Shown here piece by piece: positions 39,943 through 50,200 of a stretch of 64,000 nt of DNA. Source of the stretch: Anopheles merus. Lineage: Eukaryota; Arthropoda; Insecta; Diptera; Culicidae. The stretch lies in NCBI RefSeq assembly GCF_017562075.2, contig NC_054083.1, forward strand, positions 40,841,255 to 40,905,254. The letters run 5' to 3'. The translations under genes were made by a program, and so were the position numbers. The first letter of the stretch is position 1; the number at the start of each line of letters is the position of its first letter. The notes beneath the pieces were generated by a model that saw nothing but the letters and a program-made list of their open reading frames with translations, searched no databases and was not told the origin of the DNA.

Positions 39943-40313
39943 TGTGGGTGGCTACTTTGTTGTGCAAACTGTGGTGTCACACCAGTGGAAATCGGTTGCA
40001 ATATGTACAATCTCACGCTCACGGCACTTCGGCTAACAGCGGCAGCGCTGAAACGTAAATAAATAAGTTTTCTTGTTTGGGCCGTTGCCGCCGCACTTCT
40101 TGACAGCGCTAGAATATTCGAGAAAATGTGGCCAATTTTGACCGCAGTGTCATCATCCCAGTGTGCAAGTTCAAATTGGAGTAGTCGCGTGGATGACGGC
40201 ACATGATCGAGGGAAAGATTTGCTTTCATGAGTTAGTTTTTTGTGCTTGAAGAAATATATTGTTGCAAATATGAAATTAAAAGAGACAACAATACCGAAA
40301 AAAGCGCATAATA
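39943..40313 (-). other. NudC upstream region, cut by the transposon
   Basis: About 370 bp between the NudC start codon and the transposon's left end. It contains a GC-rich patch (GCCGTTGCCGCCGC, about 40081-40094) that may be part of the core promoter. No other gene is visible. The rest of the original NudC-Polycomb intergenic sequence lies beyond the transposon, from 46226. Confidence 0.45.
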
Positions 40314-40991
40314 CAGGGTTTACCAAGTCACTTTGCGATGTGAGCTGCACAATTCATCCTACTTGAAACGTATTTCTATTCTGATCTGCTACTTCATTTC
40401 GCCCGGAATAATTTTCTATTCCGACGCATTCTTTTTCATCACCTTATATGCAGTTTTTTCACAGGGGATATTAGCCGAAACCGTCCGCGATGTGTATATT
40501 TTTTTTCTACATTTAATTTAAGCGTTTTTAAATGCTCTTTGTGTGAACAATCATATTGTTTTACAAAGAATAATAGTTTATCTTTGTTCTGTTGCATCAT
40601 TCGAGCCGAAACATGGATTATTCATTAAGTTATTAGAAATTAAACCTGAAAAGCTTTGATGAAACATGTGGGCGCTAGGTTTTAAAAATCCCGTAACGCT
40701 ATATAGTTCAATAAAATGATGTGATGGTGGATGGAAAATGTTGAGCCAGTATTATATTAGTGTTTGCAGTGTGGATGATCGGCTATTTTAAAACTAAATT
40801 AAATATATTATTTATTGAAAGTGAAATATCTCTGGCAATTTTGTTATGTTTTCATTTTTTCGGATGGGATCTGGCCGTCTGATTGGTTTATACTGCCACA
40901 TTGGCGATCTTCGTACAACATTTTGTATGAAATATGCTCTGTTAGATACTCGATCCTTAATCATAAACGGACCACATGACAGGAACCAGCG
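40314..40991 (+). repeat. Left terminal inverted repeat of the DD34E transposon
   Basis: This repeat matches 45549-46225 in reverse complement across its whole length, with one length difference in a T homopolymer near 40498-40505. It contains a 62-codon hydrophobic open frame (40333-40521) that appears in mirrored form in the right repeat. I regard that frame as incidental. Confidence 0.93.
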
Positions 40992-41493
40992 CGAGGAAGA
41001 GTTACAGGGTTTCTAGAGTTATTTTTTATTATTTTTTTTTTTTTTAGATTCGTTCCTTGAATTGTTGATAATTTCCCTCAGGTTTTTGTTTCGTTTTCGC
41101 TATTAACCGGTTTAATCCTAGACAAATAAACATAAATAATTTAAAGAATTGGAAGAAACGATCAATCAATTATATGAGGCATGCAGAATAATTTAGAAAG
41201 CATGAAATAACTCATCTGAAATAATTTAAAAAAAAAATAAAAGAGCCCTGCAATAGAAAAGCGAAGCGGCAAACTATTGAAAGAACATTTCAAAGAAAAC
41301 ACGTTGGTTTCGAAGCTTCGCAACAAGGAACGCTGTGAGATTGATAATAATTATCCATTTTAGAGGGTTTTGTATTAAAGTTTGCTGTGTAAAATCGCTT
41401 AAAAGGTATGTAAGTGATATGCTTTAATAATAGAATATGAATCGATATGAACTTTTCCATTAAAATGTGATTTTGATACATTTCAGTATAGAT

Positions 41494-42618
41494 ATGGCAG
41501 ATTCCAATGTTCCGGGAGTAGATGTCCCGAATGAGACTAATAGCCGAGACAATTCTACAGATGGCAACAATCCTGATGAAGTGAATGTTCCTGGCACTTC
41601 TCGACTCAATCGCAAACATAAAACTACCAGCAATGAGGATCGTGAGCGCATCATTGCTGCAAACGAGAATGGTTATTCCACAACTTTGATAGCAGAGATG
41701 TTATCTATAAATAGATCAACCGTCTACAGTATTTTAAAAAAATACTGGAAAACAGGTGAAATTGAAGCCCAAAGACGAGGTGGTGTCAAACAGAAAAAAC
41801 TTACAAATGCTGCCGTAATCCACATACAGTCCTGGATTGACGAAGATTGCTCGATCTCGCTTAAAAAGCTGAAGAGTAAAGTGTTAGAACGCCATGGCAT
41901 TGAAGTAAGCACATCAACGATCGCACGTGCGATCAAAGGATTTAATTACTCTTTTAAAAGAGTAAAGCTTCTTCCCGCACGGCGTAATAATAGCAATACC
42001 GTTGCAGAACGGAAAGAGTACGCTTTATCGTATAATCGATGTACCCAGCGCCTTCCACAAGCCTCAATAATTTTTATTGACGAAGTTGGATTTAATGTTA
42101 GTATGAGAACGATGATGGGCAGATCGGAGGTTGGAACAGCAGCAACCAAAGTTGTTCCTCAACTACGATCAAGGAACATTTCGATTGTATGTGCGATGAA
42201 TCGCACTGGAATCTTACACTACATTAGTCGGAACAGAGCGATAAATCAGGAAGTGTTTGTCGATTTCATAAGACAATTAAAAGAAAACCTTAACGGGGAT
42301 AACATCGGACATCCTCCCTTACTGATCATGGACAACGTGGCATTTCATAAATGCACTGCTGTTCGAGAAGCAATTATCGAGGAAGGGTGCGAAGTCAAAT
42401 ATCTTCCTCCCTACTCACCCTTCCTCAATCCCATTGAAAACCTTTTTAGCAAGTGGAAGACCATCGTTAAGAGAGCGAACCCACAAAACGAAGGTGAACT
42501 GATGACTGCGATACAACAAGGTGCATCGTTAATCACGTCACAAGATTGTGACGGCTACTTCTGTAATATGTACCGTTACATAGAGAAGTGCGTTTTAGGC
42601 GAAGAAATCACCGATTGA
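41494..42618 (+). CDS. DD34E transposase of the IS630-Tc1-mariner superfamily, 374 aa, intact
   Basis: The frame is open from ATG 41494 to the stop at 42618. The family acts in the nucleus, binding the inverted repeats and cutting and pasting DNA at TA. An N-terminal helix-turn-helix (about residues 43-85, with IAEMLSINRSTVYSILKKYW) is followed by a second DNA-binding segment (VSTSTIARAIKGFNYSFKR). The catalytic DDE domain shows the first aspartate in FIDEVGFN, the second in LIMDNVAFHK and the glutamate in YSPFLNPIENLF. I count 34 residues between the second Asp and the Glu, hence DD34E. No stop or frameshift interrupts it, so it may be active. I prefer ATG 41494 to the GTG-initiated extension at 41467. 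A TTTCAG just upstream could be a splice acceptor, so a 5' exon is possible. The element-borne gene uses more AT-rich codons than the host genes on either side. Confidence 0.93.
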   Translation: MADSNVPGVDVPNETNSRDNSTDGNNPDEVNVPGTSRLNRKHKTTSNEDRERIIAANENGYSTTLIAEMLSINRSTVYSILKKYWKTGEIEAQRRGGVKQKKLTNAAVIHIQSWIDEDCSISLKKLKSKVLERHGIEVSTSTIARAIKGFNYSFKRVKLLPARRNNSNTVAERKEYALSYNRCTQRLPQASIIFIDEVGFNVSMRTMMGRSEVGTAATKVVPQLRSRNISIVCAMNRTGILHYISRNRAINQEVFVDFIRQLKENLNGDNIGHPPLLIMDNVAFHKCTAVREAIIEEGCEVKYLPPYSPFLNPIENLFSKWKTIVKRANPQNEGELMTAIQQGASLITSQDCDGYFCNMYRYIEKCVLGEEITD

Positions 42619-43275
42619 GATTTATTTAAGGTTTATTTGAACTCTTTGTTATAGTTTAGAATTTAAGATAGAGGTTTTTTTTTTGTCAAAAAAGAGCTTG
42701 GCTCTTTTCATTTCTGTTTTATATTTGTAATCATGAATTAATTTAAAAATATTTACATTTAAGTTGAACTTTTACCTTTATTACAACGTGCAGTGCATTC
42801 TAGAAGTTTAACTTTTTAATATTCTATTAGCTTTCACACAGAACCTTACATTAGTTAAAGACTATGTTCCTTTTTGAAGTGTGATTTGAATTACGGTAAC
42901 GAATCGTGAAAAACCCCGAAGATTAATATTACTTTAACTGCAGTGATTGAATTATTGTGATCGATTGTGATCGAACCAGCAATTTAAAGTGAGAATAAAC
43001 ATAATTTTTGAAATTTAGTTTTTGTATGTTTGTTTTCTTTGATATTTTTAAACTATGAAGAGATCGAAAAATAATAAATAGATAAGGTATTATGAACCTA
43101 TTTACGAGGAATGCAACCACTCTGTGCGTGTTCGAGCGATACCTTCTCTGATCAAACTTTTCGGTGTGTTCAAGCATGGACTGAGGTGGCTAGCAGGATA
43201 CGATGTCTGGGGTATATTATGAGTACCGGACTCATGCCCCACCAAGGTGTTCGACAGCGATCGCCAGTTCGGCAC
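42619..43275 (+). other. Interior of the transposon between the transposase and the nested hAT-like element
   Basis: AT-rich, with no supported gene. The last 110 bp (from about 43163) are more GC-rich. Together with the bases just right of the nested element, they form a 55-codon open frame that looks like an older coding remnant (see findings). Confidence 0.5.
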
Positions 43276-43372
43276 TAGTGATGGGTAAATTCAACAAAAA
43301 TCCGGAATCGCTTCCGAATGACTCCGCCAAAATTGGAAGCGGTTCCGGAAGGTAGGTGAAAAACTCCGACCT

Positions 43373-43611
43373 CGGAGCCGTCCGGAGCCGTCGGAGCCGT
43401 CGGAGCCGTTGGAGCCGTCGGAGCCGTTGGAGCCGTTGGAGCCGTCGGAGCCGTCGGAGCCGTCGGAGCCGTCCGGAGCCGTTAGTCGGCAGCTGGAGCC
43501 AGTTGGAGCCGTCGTAGCAGTTGGAGCCGACGGAGCCGGTTGGAGCCGTTGGGGCCGTCGAAACCAACGGAGCCAGTTGGAGCCAGTTGGAGCCAGTTGG
43601 AGCCGTCGGAG
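43373..43611 (+). repeat. 9-bp minisatellite (GGAGCCGTC/GGAGCCGTT)
   Basis: Some two dozen units of a 9-bp word, GGAGCCGTY or GGAGCCAGT, run almost head to tail within the left arm of the nested hAT-like element. The frame is open in several registers and would give Glu-Pro-Ser/Leu repeats, which I regard as a by-product of the period. A shorter inverted array lies at about 44246-44376. Confidence 0.85.
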
Positions 43612-44245
43612 TAGTTGTGATAGTCGGAAGCATTCTGAAGCGCATTAATTTCCCGATATTAGTGATGATTTATTTAAAAAACAGCTTACGAGTAAAAAAG
43701 AGTCTTCTTCATTTATTGATATGAAGTTTTTTTTGTGTGTTTTTTTGTTTCAAAAATAAAGCCAAAAATAATTGTTCGCTCCGTATATATATAGGAAAAA
43801 AAATGAATCAAATTAGGAGGTTAAGGAGCAATAGAACTATGACGGGAGGTGGGTTTGATAAAATACGAGACAACGAGGCAGACGAGTGTAATTATGGCAG
43901 TTTTGCACGGTTGTTTACTTCGACTAACGTGTATGGTTTAGGCCGCACTTGTTTTTTACCGAATAACATGATGGCACATGGACAGGACAAAGAATATAAC
44001 TATCAATCATCTGTCCATCTTTTATGAAAATAAAGATCAATAATAGTTTGATTCATAGTTTTTCCCTATATATATATACGGAGCAAACAATTGTTTTTGA
44101 CTTTATTGTTTAAAAAAATACAAAAAAACATCAGAGCAATAAATGAAGAAGACTCTTTTTTTACGCGTAAGCTGTTTTTTACAATGAAATCATCGCTGAT
44201 ATCGGGAAATTAAATCGCTTCAGAAGACTTCCGACTATTACAACG

Positions 44246-44376
44246 ACTCCTACGGCTCGAACTGGCTCCGTTGGCTCCGACGGCTCCGGACGGCTCCAAC
44301 GGCCTCAACGATTCCGGACAGCTCCAACGGCTCCAACGGCTTCAACGGCTCCGACGGCTCCGGACGGCTCCGGGCG
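44246..44376 (-). repeat. Inverted partner of the 9-bp minisatellite
   Basis: GGCTCC-based units (GGCTCCGAC, GGCTCCAAC, GGCTCCGGAC) are the reverse complement of the array at 43373-43611. They form the right arm of the foldback element. The copy number differs between the arms, so the arrays have changed length since they formed. Confidence 0.8.
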
Positions 44377-44479
44377 GAATCGACGGTTTGAATTTTTCGA
44401 AATCGGAGCCGGAGTAGCAATGCTCGGAAGCGATTCCGAGCCGTGGGTGCGATTCCGGTTACCCATCACTATTCGGCAC

Positions 44480-44869
44480 GAGGAGCAGGAGAGCACAGCA
44501 AGCTCGATGACTGGATCAGGCGAAGCAAGACCTGTCTAAGATCTTTGATTAATATTGATTAGACCGAGGATCGTATGTGCTAGAACAACATTCACTGTCG
44601 GGCGCACCTAGAGGATTAATTAGTAATATACGTTTTAATTTCGACATATTTATCATATGCATGACAATTTAGTATAGCACTTCATTTCTTAATACTTACA
44701 TTATGCATTTGTCCCATTGACCAGCAAACCTTGTTAAATCAAGCTAAAACCATCACTTTCTTTATTTTATTTAGGAGGAACGGTCCGAAAAGGGCGTATT
44801 GCTTAATTTTTCTTAATTTTTTAAAATTATTTTTCCCCCTTTACAACACCCATTTATTTTTACAGCTCT
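44480..44869. other. Transposon interior between the nested hAT-like element and the zinc-finger pseudogene
   Basis: The first 60 bp or so continue the possible older coding remnant left of the hAT-like insertion. The rest is AT-rich with no supported gene. Near 44793-44846 it is T-rich on the plus strand, hence A-rich on the minus strand. That places it just past the pseudogene's AATAAA, where a decayed poly(A) tail would be expected. Confidence 0.45.
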
Positions 44870-45240
44870 TCCAGCACCTTCTTGTAGACGGTTCCTGCTC
44901 GTCCACCTCTACCAAGCTGAGCTGTGTGACACGAAGCTGTCCTGGCAAGCGGCACGCAACGAATCCCAAATTGAGTACGGTTCCACCTCGAGTGCGTTCA
45001 TGCGACGCTTGTGCACTTTCGTGCGGAAATGAGCCTGCAGTTCATGATCGTTGATGTAGTAGGCAGCACAGTGGATGCAGTAAAACTGTCCGAAACTCGG
45101 CTTGTCGAGATCGACCTCCTTTCAGCAGCTTTTCCGGGTCGTTCTTCGATTTTGTTCAAATCCTTGCGCCGATTCCATAGCCGCCACCGACGGCGCAGAT
45201 GTGTGTCTCCACTGTTAATTTTTTTCCTTGTGTACGGCAT
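44870..45240 (-). pseudogene. Decayed retrocopy of a ZNF593/BUD20-type C2H2 zinc-finger gene
   Basis: On the minus strand the ATG at 45240 opens MPYTRKKINSGDTHLRRRWR and RRKDLNKIEE, the typical head of insect ZNF593/BUD20 proteins. The frame then shifts twice (an extra base near 45150, another near 45117). The zinc finger resumes in frame: GQFYCIHCAAYYINDHEL followed by QAHFRTKVHKRRM, a C-x2-C-x12-H-x5-H finger. The family's VEPYS motif follows, then a stop in the wrong register and a third shift, so the product is broken. After the last possible stop (44870-44872) comes AATAAA (44863-44868) and an A-rich tract. With no intron visible, this fits a processed, reverse-transcribed mRNA. The intact family exports pre-60S ribosomal particles; that is family knowledge and not a claim for this copy. 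It lies wholly inside the DD34E transposon. Confidence 0.75.
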
Positions 45241-45548
45241 TTTGATGGGTAAATGGTACCAGCAAACTTTACTTTTATTTGTCGGATTTTGTTTTCCTCC
45301 GAGCTGGACTGAAAAGGAAAACGATCTGAACCATCACTTTCTTGATGATACAGCAAAATAAACCGTTGATGATAGACTAAATGATTATGCATAGCCATTC
45401 GCTGAATGTTACTTCAGTTTAGGAAGTTGTTCCCAGCGTCCTTTCATCATTTTGTTACCTTTATAAAACGTGTAATATTACTGCAGATAGCTAATTTGTA
45501 TGAAACTGTTTTCAACACCGATGTTATGTTGTTTGTTTTGGAATTTCC

Positions 45549-46225
45549 CGCTGGTTCCTGTCATGTGGTCCGTTTATGATTAAGGATCGAGTATCTAACA
45601 GAGCATATTTCATACAAAATGTTGTACGAAGATCGCCAATGTGGCAGTATAAACCAATCAGACGGCCAGATCCCATCCGAAAAAATGAAAACATAACAAA
45701 ATTGCCAGAGATATTTCACTTTCAATAAATAATATATTTAATTTAGTTTTAAAATAGCCGATCATCCACACTGCAAACACTAATATAATACTGGCTCAAC
45801 ATTTTCCATCCACCATCACATCATTTTATTGAACTATATAGCGTTACGGGATTTTTAAAACCTAGCGCCCACATGTTTCATCAAAGCTTTTCAGGTTTAA
45901 TTTCTAATAACTTAATGAATAATCCATGTTTCGGCTCGAATGATGCAACAGAACAAAGATAAACTATTATTCTTTGTAAAACAATATGATTGTTCACACA
46001 AAGAGCATTTAAAAACGCTTAAATTAAATGTAGAAAAAAATATACACATCGCGGACGGTTTCGGCTAATATCCCCTGTGAAAAAACTGCATATAAGGTGA
46101 TGAAAAAGAATGCGTCGGAATAGAAAATTATTCCGGGCGAAATGAAGTAGCAGATCAGAATAGAAATACGTTTCAAGTAGGATGAATTGTGCAGCTCACA
46201 TCGCAAAGTGACTTGGTAAACCCTG
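45549..46225 (-). repeat. Right terminal inverted repeat of the DD34E transposon
   Basis: Reverse complement of 40314-40991, ending GGTAAACCCTG and followed by the target TA. The mirrored hydrophobic frame appears at 46024-46233 on the minus strand. Confidence 0.93.
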
Positions 46226-47240
46226 TATCTCAAATAAATAATTAATTCGACAACGAATGATTGGCATTTCCCCGATGCTGCACTATGGGATGGTCAAATA
46301 AGGTACTTGACGTCAAATAGGGCAAACATTTGCCCACTGGGACCTGGGTCGCCACTGTCACAGTGTGCAAATGTCACCCTGCTGCTTCAAAATATATTTT
46401 CTCCCCCTACGAAAAAGACGCAAATTCGGACGCCTCGCCGCGGAATAGTTTTTGTTGCTGGAGATTTTCCATCCCCCAAACTCAAACGGCATTTCCCGCA
46501 ATCGGGCACGGACGAAGAAAAACGCTACCCCTTCGAAAATGTAAACGAATCGTACCGCGGCATCGTACGCTTTTTGTTTTACGGATTATTAGTTTGTTTT
46601 GGTTTTGCGTGGAACGCAAACGCTGGAGCAGCAGCAGCAGCAAGCGCCAGAGAGCAGCGTACGTTTGTGTTGCGTACGTGAGGCGGAGTACAGCGAAGCA
46701 GGCTGTATCAAGCTACGAAAAAAAAATCGACTTCCCGTCGCAGCATCGGTTTGTGGCCGATCAGTGTGATGCAATAATCGGTTCGTTTGGCAATTTAGTG
46801 CATTTTATCAGTGAACATTGGGAGTGCTTTTGGTGCGTAGTGCAAAAAACGAAGGCGAATTTATTTTGCGCTGTTGTGCGCACGGGAAGCACCAACTCCC
46901 TCTCCCTGTACCATCTTCTTTGTGCATCTTTGTATGCGTGCGTGCGTGTGTGTATGCGGTGGGTTTAAGCTGTTTGCGAAATTAGATGTGTGTGTGTGTG
47001 TGCGAATAGTATTGTAAAATTTTCCCGCTGCGAGGAGAAGAAACCAAGAAAATCAGTGTGAAGAGAATAATAATCACCGTACGGAAGAAACAGGAGAAAC
47101 TCCAGGAACAGCGAAAGGCCCGAAGATCCCTTCTTTGGGTGCGGATTAGAGACGGCAAAGAAGGCGAAGAACTGTACTGCCCGGGAAGAAGTAGCAGCAA
47201 GGGAACGGAAAAAGGATTAAACCTCTACAAAAGCCATAAA
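46226..47240 (+). other. Polycomb promoter and 5' UTR region
   Basis: About 1 kb between the transposon's right end and the Polycomb start codon. It holds TCAGT initiator-like words near 46761 and 46808 and a GT microsatellite (about 46987-47001). No other gene is supported; the 212-codon frame at 46330-46968 has no recognisable domain. A long 5' UTR is likely. Before the transposon arrived this region and 39943-40313 were contiguous, giving a NudC-Polycomb spacing of about 1.4 kb. Confidence 0.5.
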
Positions 47241-50200
47241 ATGGAGAACGGATCCGACGATCGGGTGTATGCGGCGGAGAAAATCATGAAAAAACGCATC
47301 CGGGCGGTAAGTGTTCGATTTGATGTGCGCTCGTGTGACTGTGTGTGTGTGTGTGTAGCGCATCAGTTGCATATTGGTTTCCCACCTCCCCCCTCCGCCC
47401 ACTCCAAACCAAAAACAACATTTCCCTTTCCCATTCCGAGAACCCGTAAACCGTGTTTACAATCGCGTCCCTATTACGTCATCAGCGTGGCGTATACCCG
47501 CACATGTGCCAGTCTCTGTGTATGGGTGTGAGAAAGACAGAAATGCACAAAAAAGGTGCAAAATAAAATGCAACTGAAGGCGGCAAATGGGAAACGAATT
47601 TTCGGTGTTCCCCTGTTGCCAGCTTTCCTGTGTTCTGTTCTGCTAACGTAACGACGCCAACTAGATGTGTGTGTGCGCAAGGTGCATCGGTTAAATTAAA
47701 AAAAGGTCCCCCCCTCCCGTTTTCACCAATAAATGCCCTCCAGCATGACCCCACGCGATGCCATGGAAAGGCAGGCCGGCAGGCAGGTGGTATCCTTCTG
47801 CTTCCTTCCTGGTTATTATACGCTTTTTGCGGACACTTTTCGGCGAAAGTGTGCAAAATCAACCCCACAAAACGCACACACACACACCACCATCCCGCAA
47901 ATTCGACGCGATGATGATCACAAACGCGTTGTAGCATAAATTGCATGCGGCGACCACAGCACACCAGCGGTTGCTATGATGGTGTGTTTGTAGCGCGTTT
48001 GTTGTTGTTGGTTGGCCTGCCGGAGAAGGATGCGAGAAAAAAAGAGAACGAGAGAGAGAGAGTGAGAGAGTGAGAGCAGGACACACGGCGCTGTGTGAGC
48101 CGCTTTTCTGCGAATGCAGCTGACCTTGACTAGGCTTGCCTTACCCCCCACCCCAGGGGTACACTGGGTGTGTGTAGTTGTAAGCCCGTTTCGACGAATT
48201 CCACGTTTTTGCGACTTTACTTTATGCTTGGCATGATGCACACCGAAGCCGGTACGCCGGATGCGCGGCGTCGTTACATACAATTTCACACACATTTAAA
48301 GGCCCCCGGTCCCTCGCCACATGCCTCTTTTCTCCTGCCCTCTTGACCGCCTGCTGTTGCATTTGTAGCACTCACACACACATACACACACGCATAAAGG
48401 CAAGTAAATTTTGGGAAAAAGCCAAAAACCCTACGACACGGCGGGCCCCTACAGTTTTTGGCTGTGCCGGTTTGTTTTGTTTGTGGGGTCCTTGGACGTC
48501 ATGTTCGTATTCCGTTTTCTTCACTCCTCTCCCCACTGACACACACGTGTGTGTGTGTGTGTGTGTGGTTCCAGCCTATTGCGTAGTTAGTTTTTCACCA
48601 TCAACCGGACGCCCCACATGCAAGCATGGCCTACCTTTTTCCACACCTGCATGTGTGCGGTAAAGTTGAATTTTATGATGGTGCACTTTCTTGTCCTTCC
48701 TTTTTTTTTGGTTCGTTTTATGGCCACAGGCGAAGGCAGTGGGCAATATTCATCATTTTAAATAGCTTTTGCGCTCATTAGTTCAATTTTTGGGTATGAA
48801 AATGGTAAAATTATTTGTTATGGTTTATTACAGCAATTCAATCGTTTTGTTACAGTGTGGTTTTGCTCCCACGCAGCTGCATGAAGAGTCGTTGACTCAT
48901 TTAGCTTTATACAATATAGTACCAATAATTGTTTAGAATAATTAATTTAATAATTTATTTCCTTGCACTCATTTCCTCCCCAGGGCAAGGCGGAGTATCA
49001 CGTGAAATGGAAGGGCTGGAGCCAGCGCCACAACACCTGGGAGCCGGAGGAGAACATCCTCGACCAGCGGTTGATCGAGATATTCGAAAAGTCGGTCCGC
49101 GGCTCATCCACCCCGAAGCGCAAGAAGAAGGCAATCATCGAAGATTCGGACGACGACGAGCTGCCGTCCAGCACGATGTCGCCCACCCCCGAACCGGAGC
49201 TGCCGAAAAAGGAGGAGCGCAAGGAGGCAAAGAAGGACCGTGAAGATAAGCATCAGCTGCAGCAGCAGCAGCAGCATCATCACCATCACCATCATCATCA
49301 CCACCATCACCAGGGCGGTACAAAGAAGGAGAAGGACGTGGCCAACATTTCGAACAGCAGCTTAAACAGTGGCGCCGAAAGCTCAAAGCGAAACAGCAGC
49401 AGCATCAGCCCGAGCCACCATCATGGTGGCAGCTCGTCGACAAAGATTGAAAAATCGTCCCCACACTTGGCGTCGGGTACGGCGGACTCGTCACTAGTCG
49501 CTGGTGGAGCCGGCGGCGTCACCGGAACGGTCGGTATGCAGCCGCTGCCCAGCCTGAAGATCTCCATTTCCGCCGATCGGTCCGCCGAGCTGGTGGGCAA
49601 CGATCACGACACCAACTCGAACTCGAGCGACGATCAACCGCTCAGCCACAAGGACGTGATCGGCACGAAGCGGAAGGCCGAGGTCCTGTCGAAGGGGGGC
49701 AAGGTGGGTGTGACGATCAAAACGTCCTCGCCCGGTGACGAATCGCCCAGCAGCAGCACGCTGCTGAAGGCGCAGCGGCTCGAGGTGAGCCCGCTGTCCG
49801 GGGTCGGCGGTCCGGCCGTCGCCGGCGGCTCGACCGTCGCCCCGATCAGTACCACCTTCGGCAAGCTGGACATGAAGGCGGCCGCTCCACTGTCGCCCGA
49901 CACGCCCGCCTCCCGGCCCGAATCGAACATTCCGCCGCCGGCCGAACCGAACGCACAGCTGCCGGGCGGGGCGGCGGCGGTGGTGGTCGCAGCCGGTGGA
50001 CTGCCCGCCGGCCGAGAGGAGGGAAACCCGCTGGAGGGGCAGGTTGCTGGCCAGCAGGCCCAGCAGCACCAGCAGCAACCGGGCGCCGCGGCGAACGGTG
50101 GGGACGCATTTCCGCTGAGCAACGGTAACGGTCCGAACAACATCAACAACAACAACAACAACCTTAACAACAACAATAACAATAACAGTATCAACAAACA

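Larger units (their letters stand above)
43276..44471. mobile_element. Nested foldback hAT-like non-autonomous element, 1196 bp, 8-bp target duplication
   Basis: The left end reads TAGTGATGGGTAA and the right end is its exact complement (TTACCCATCACTA). Both sides are flanked by TTCGGCAC (43268-43275 and 44472-44479), an exact 8-bp duplication as made by hAT transposases. Much of the element is itself inverted. A GGAGCC array on the left mirrors a GGCTCC array on the right, and an ATTGTTCGCTCCGTATATA stretch near 43770 is mirrored near 44080. Only about 220 bp in the middle is unpaired. It encodes no transposase and must have been mobilised in trans. It sits inside the DD34E transposon, so it inserted later than the sequence around it formed. 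Confidence 0.88.
40314..46225. mobile_element. 5.9-kb IS630-Tc1-mariner (DD34E) transposon with about 678-bp terminal inverted repeats
   Basis: The ends are exact mirror images: CAGGGTTTACCAAGTCACTT at 40314 and its complement ending at 46225. TA dinucleotides flank both ends (40312-40313 and 46226-46227), the target duplication of this superfamily. The inverted repeats span about 40314-40991 and 45549-46225. By eye they are identical except for a one-base difference in a T run, which implies a recent insertion or ongoing homogenisation. A single intact DD34E transposase lies inside on the plus strand. The interior also holds a nested hAT-like element and a zinc-finger pseudogene, so the present length exceeds the element's own sequence. 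Repeats of nearly 700 bp are long for this superfamily, whose members usually carry tens to a few hundred bases. It may belong to the gambol or another Anopheles DD34E lineage; phylogeny would decide. Confidence 0.93.

Noticed and set aside
40333..40521. 62-codon hydrophobic frame in the left inverted repeat, mirrored at 46024-46233
   Set aside because: It is duplicated only because the repeats are identical; there is no start context, domain or independent sign of selection.
41003..41045. Second TACAGGG-like word and T-rich tract just inside the left repeat, resembling another transposon end
   Set aside because: No matching inverted end or second TA flank could be found in the element's interior.
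46330..46968. 212-codon plus-strand frame upstream of Polycomb
   Set aside because: No domain, and it lies where the Polycomb promoter and 5' UTR are expected.
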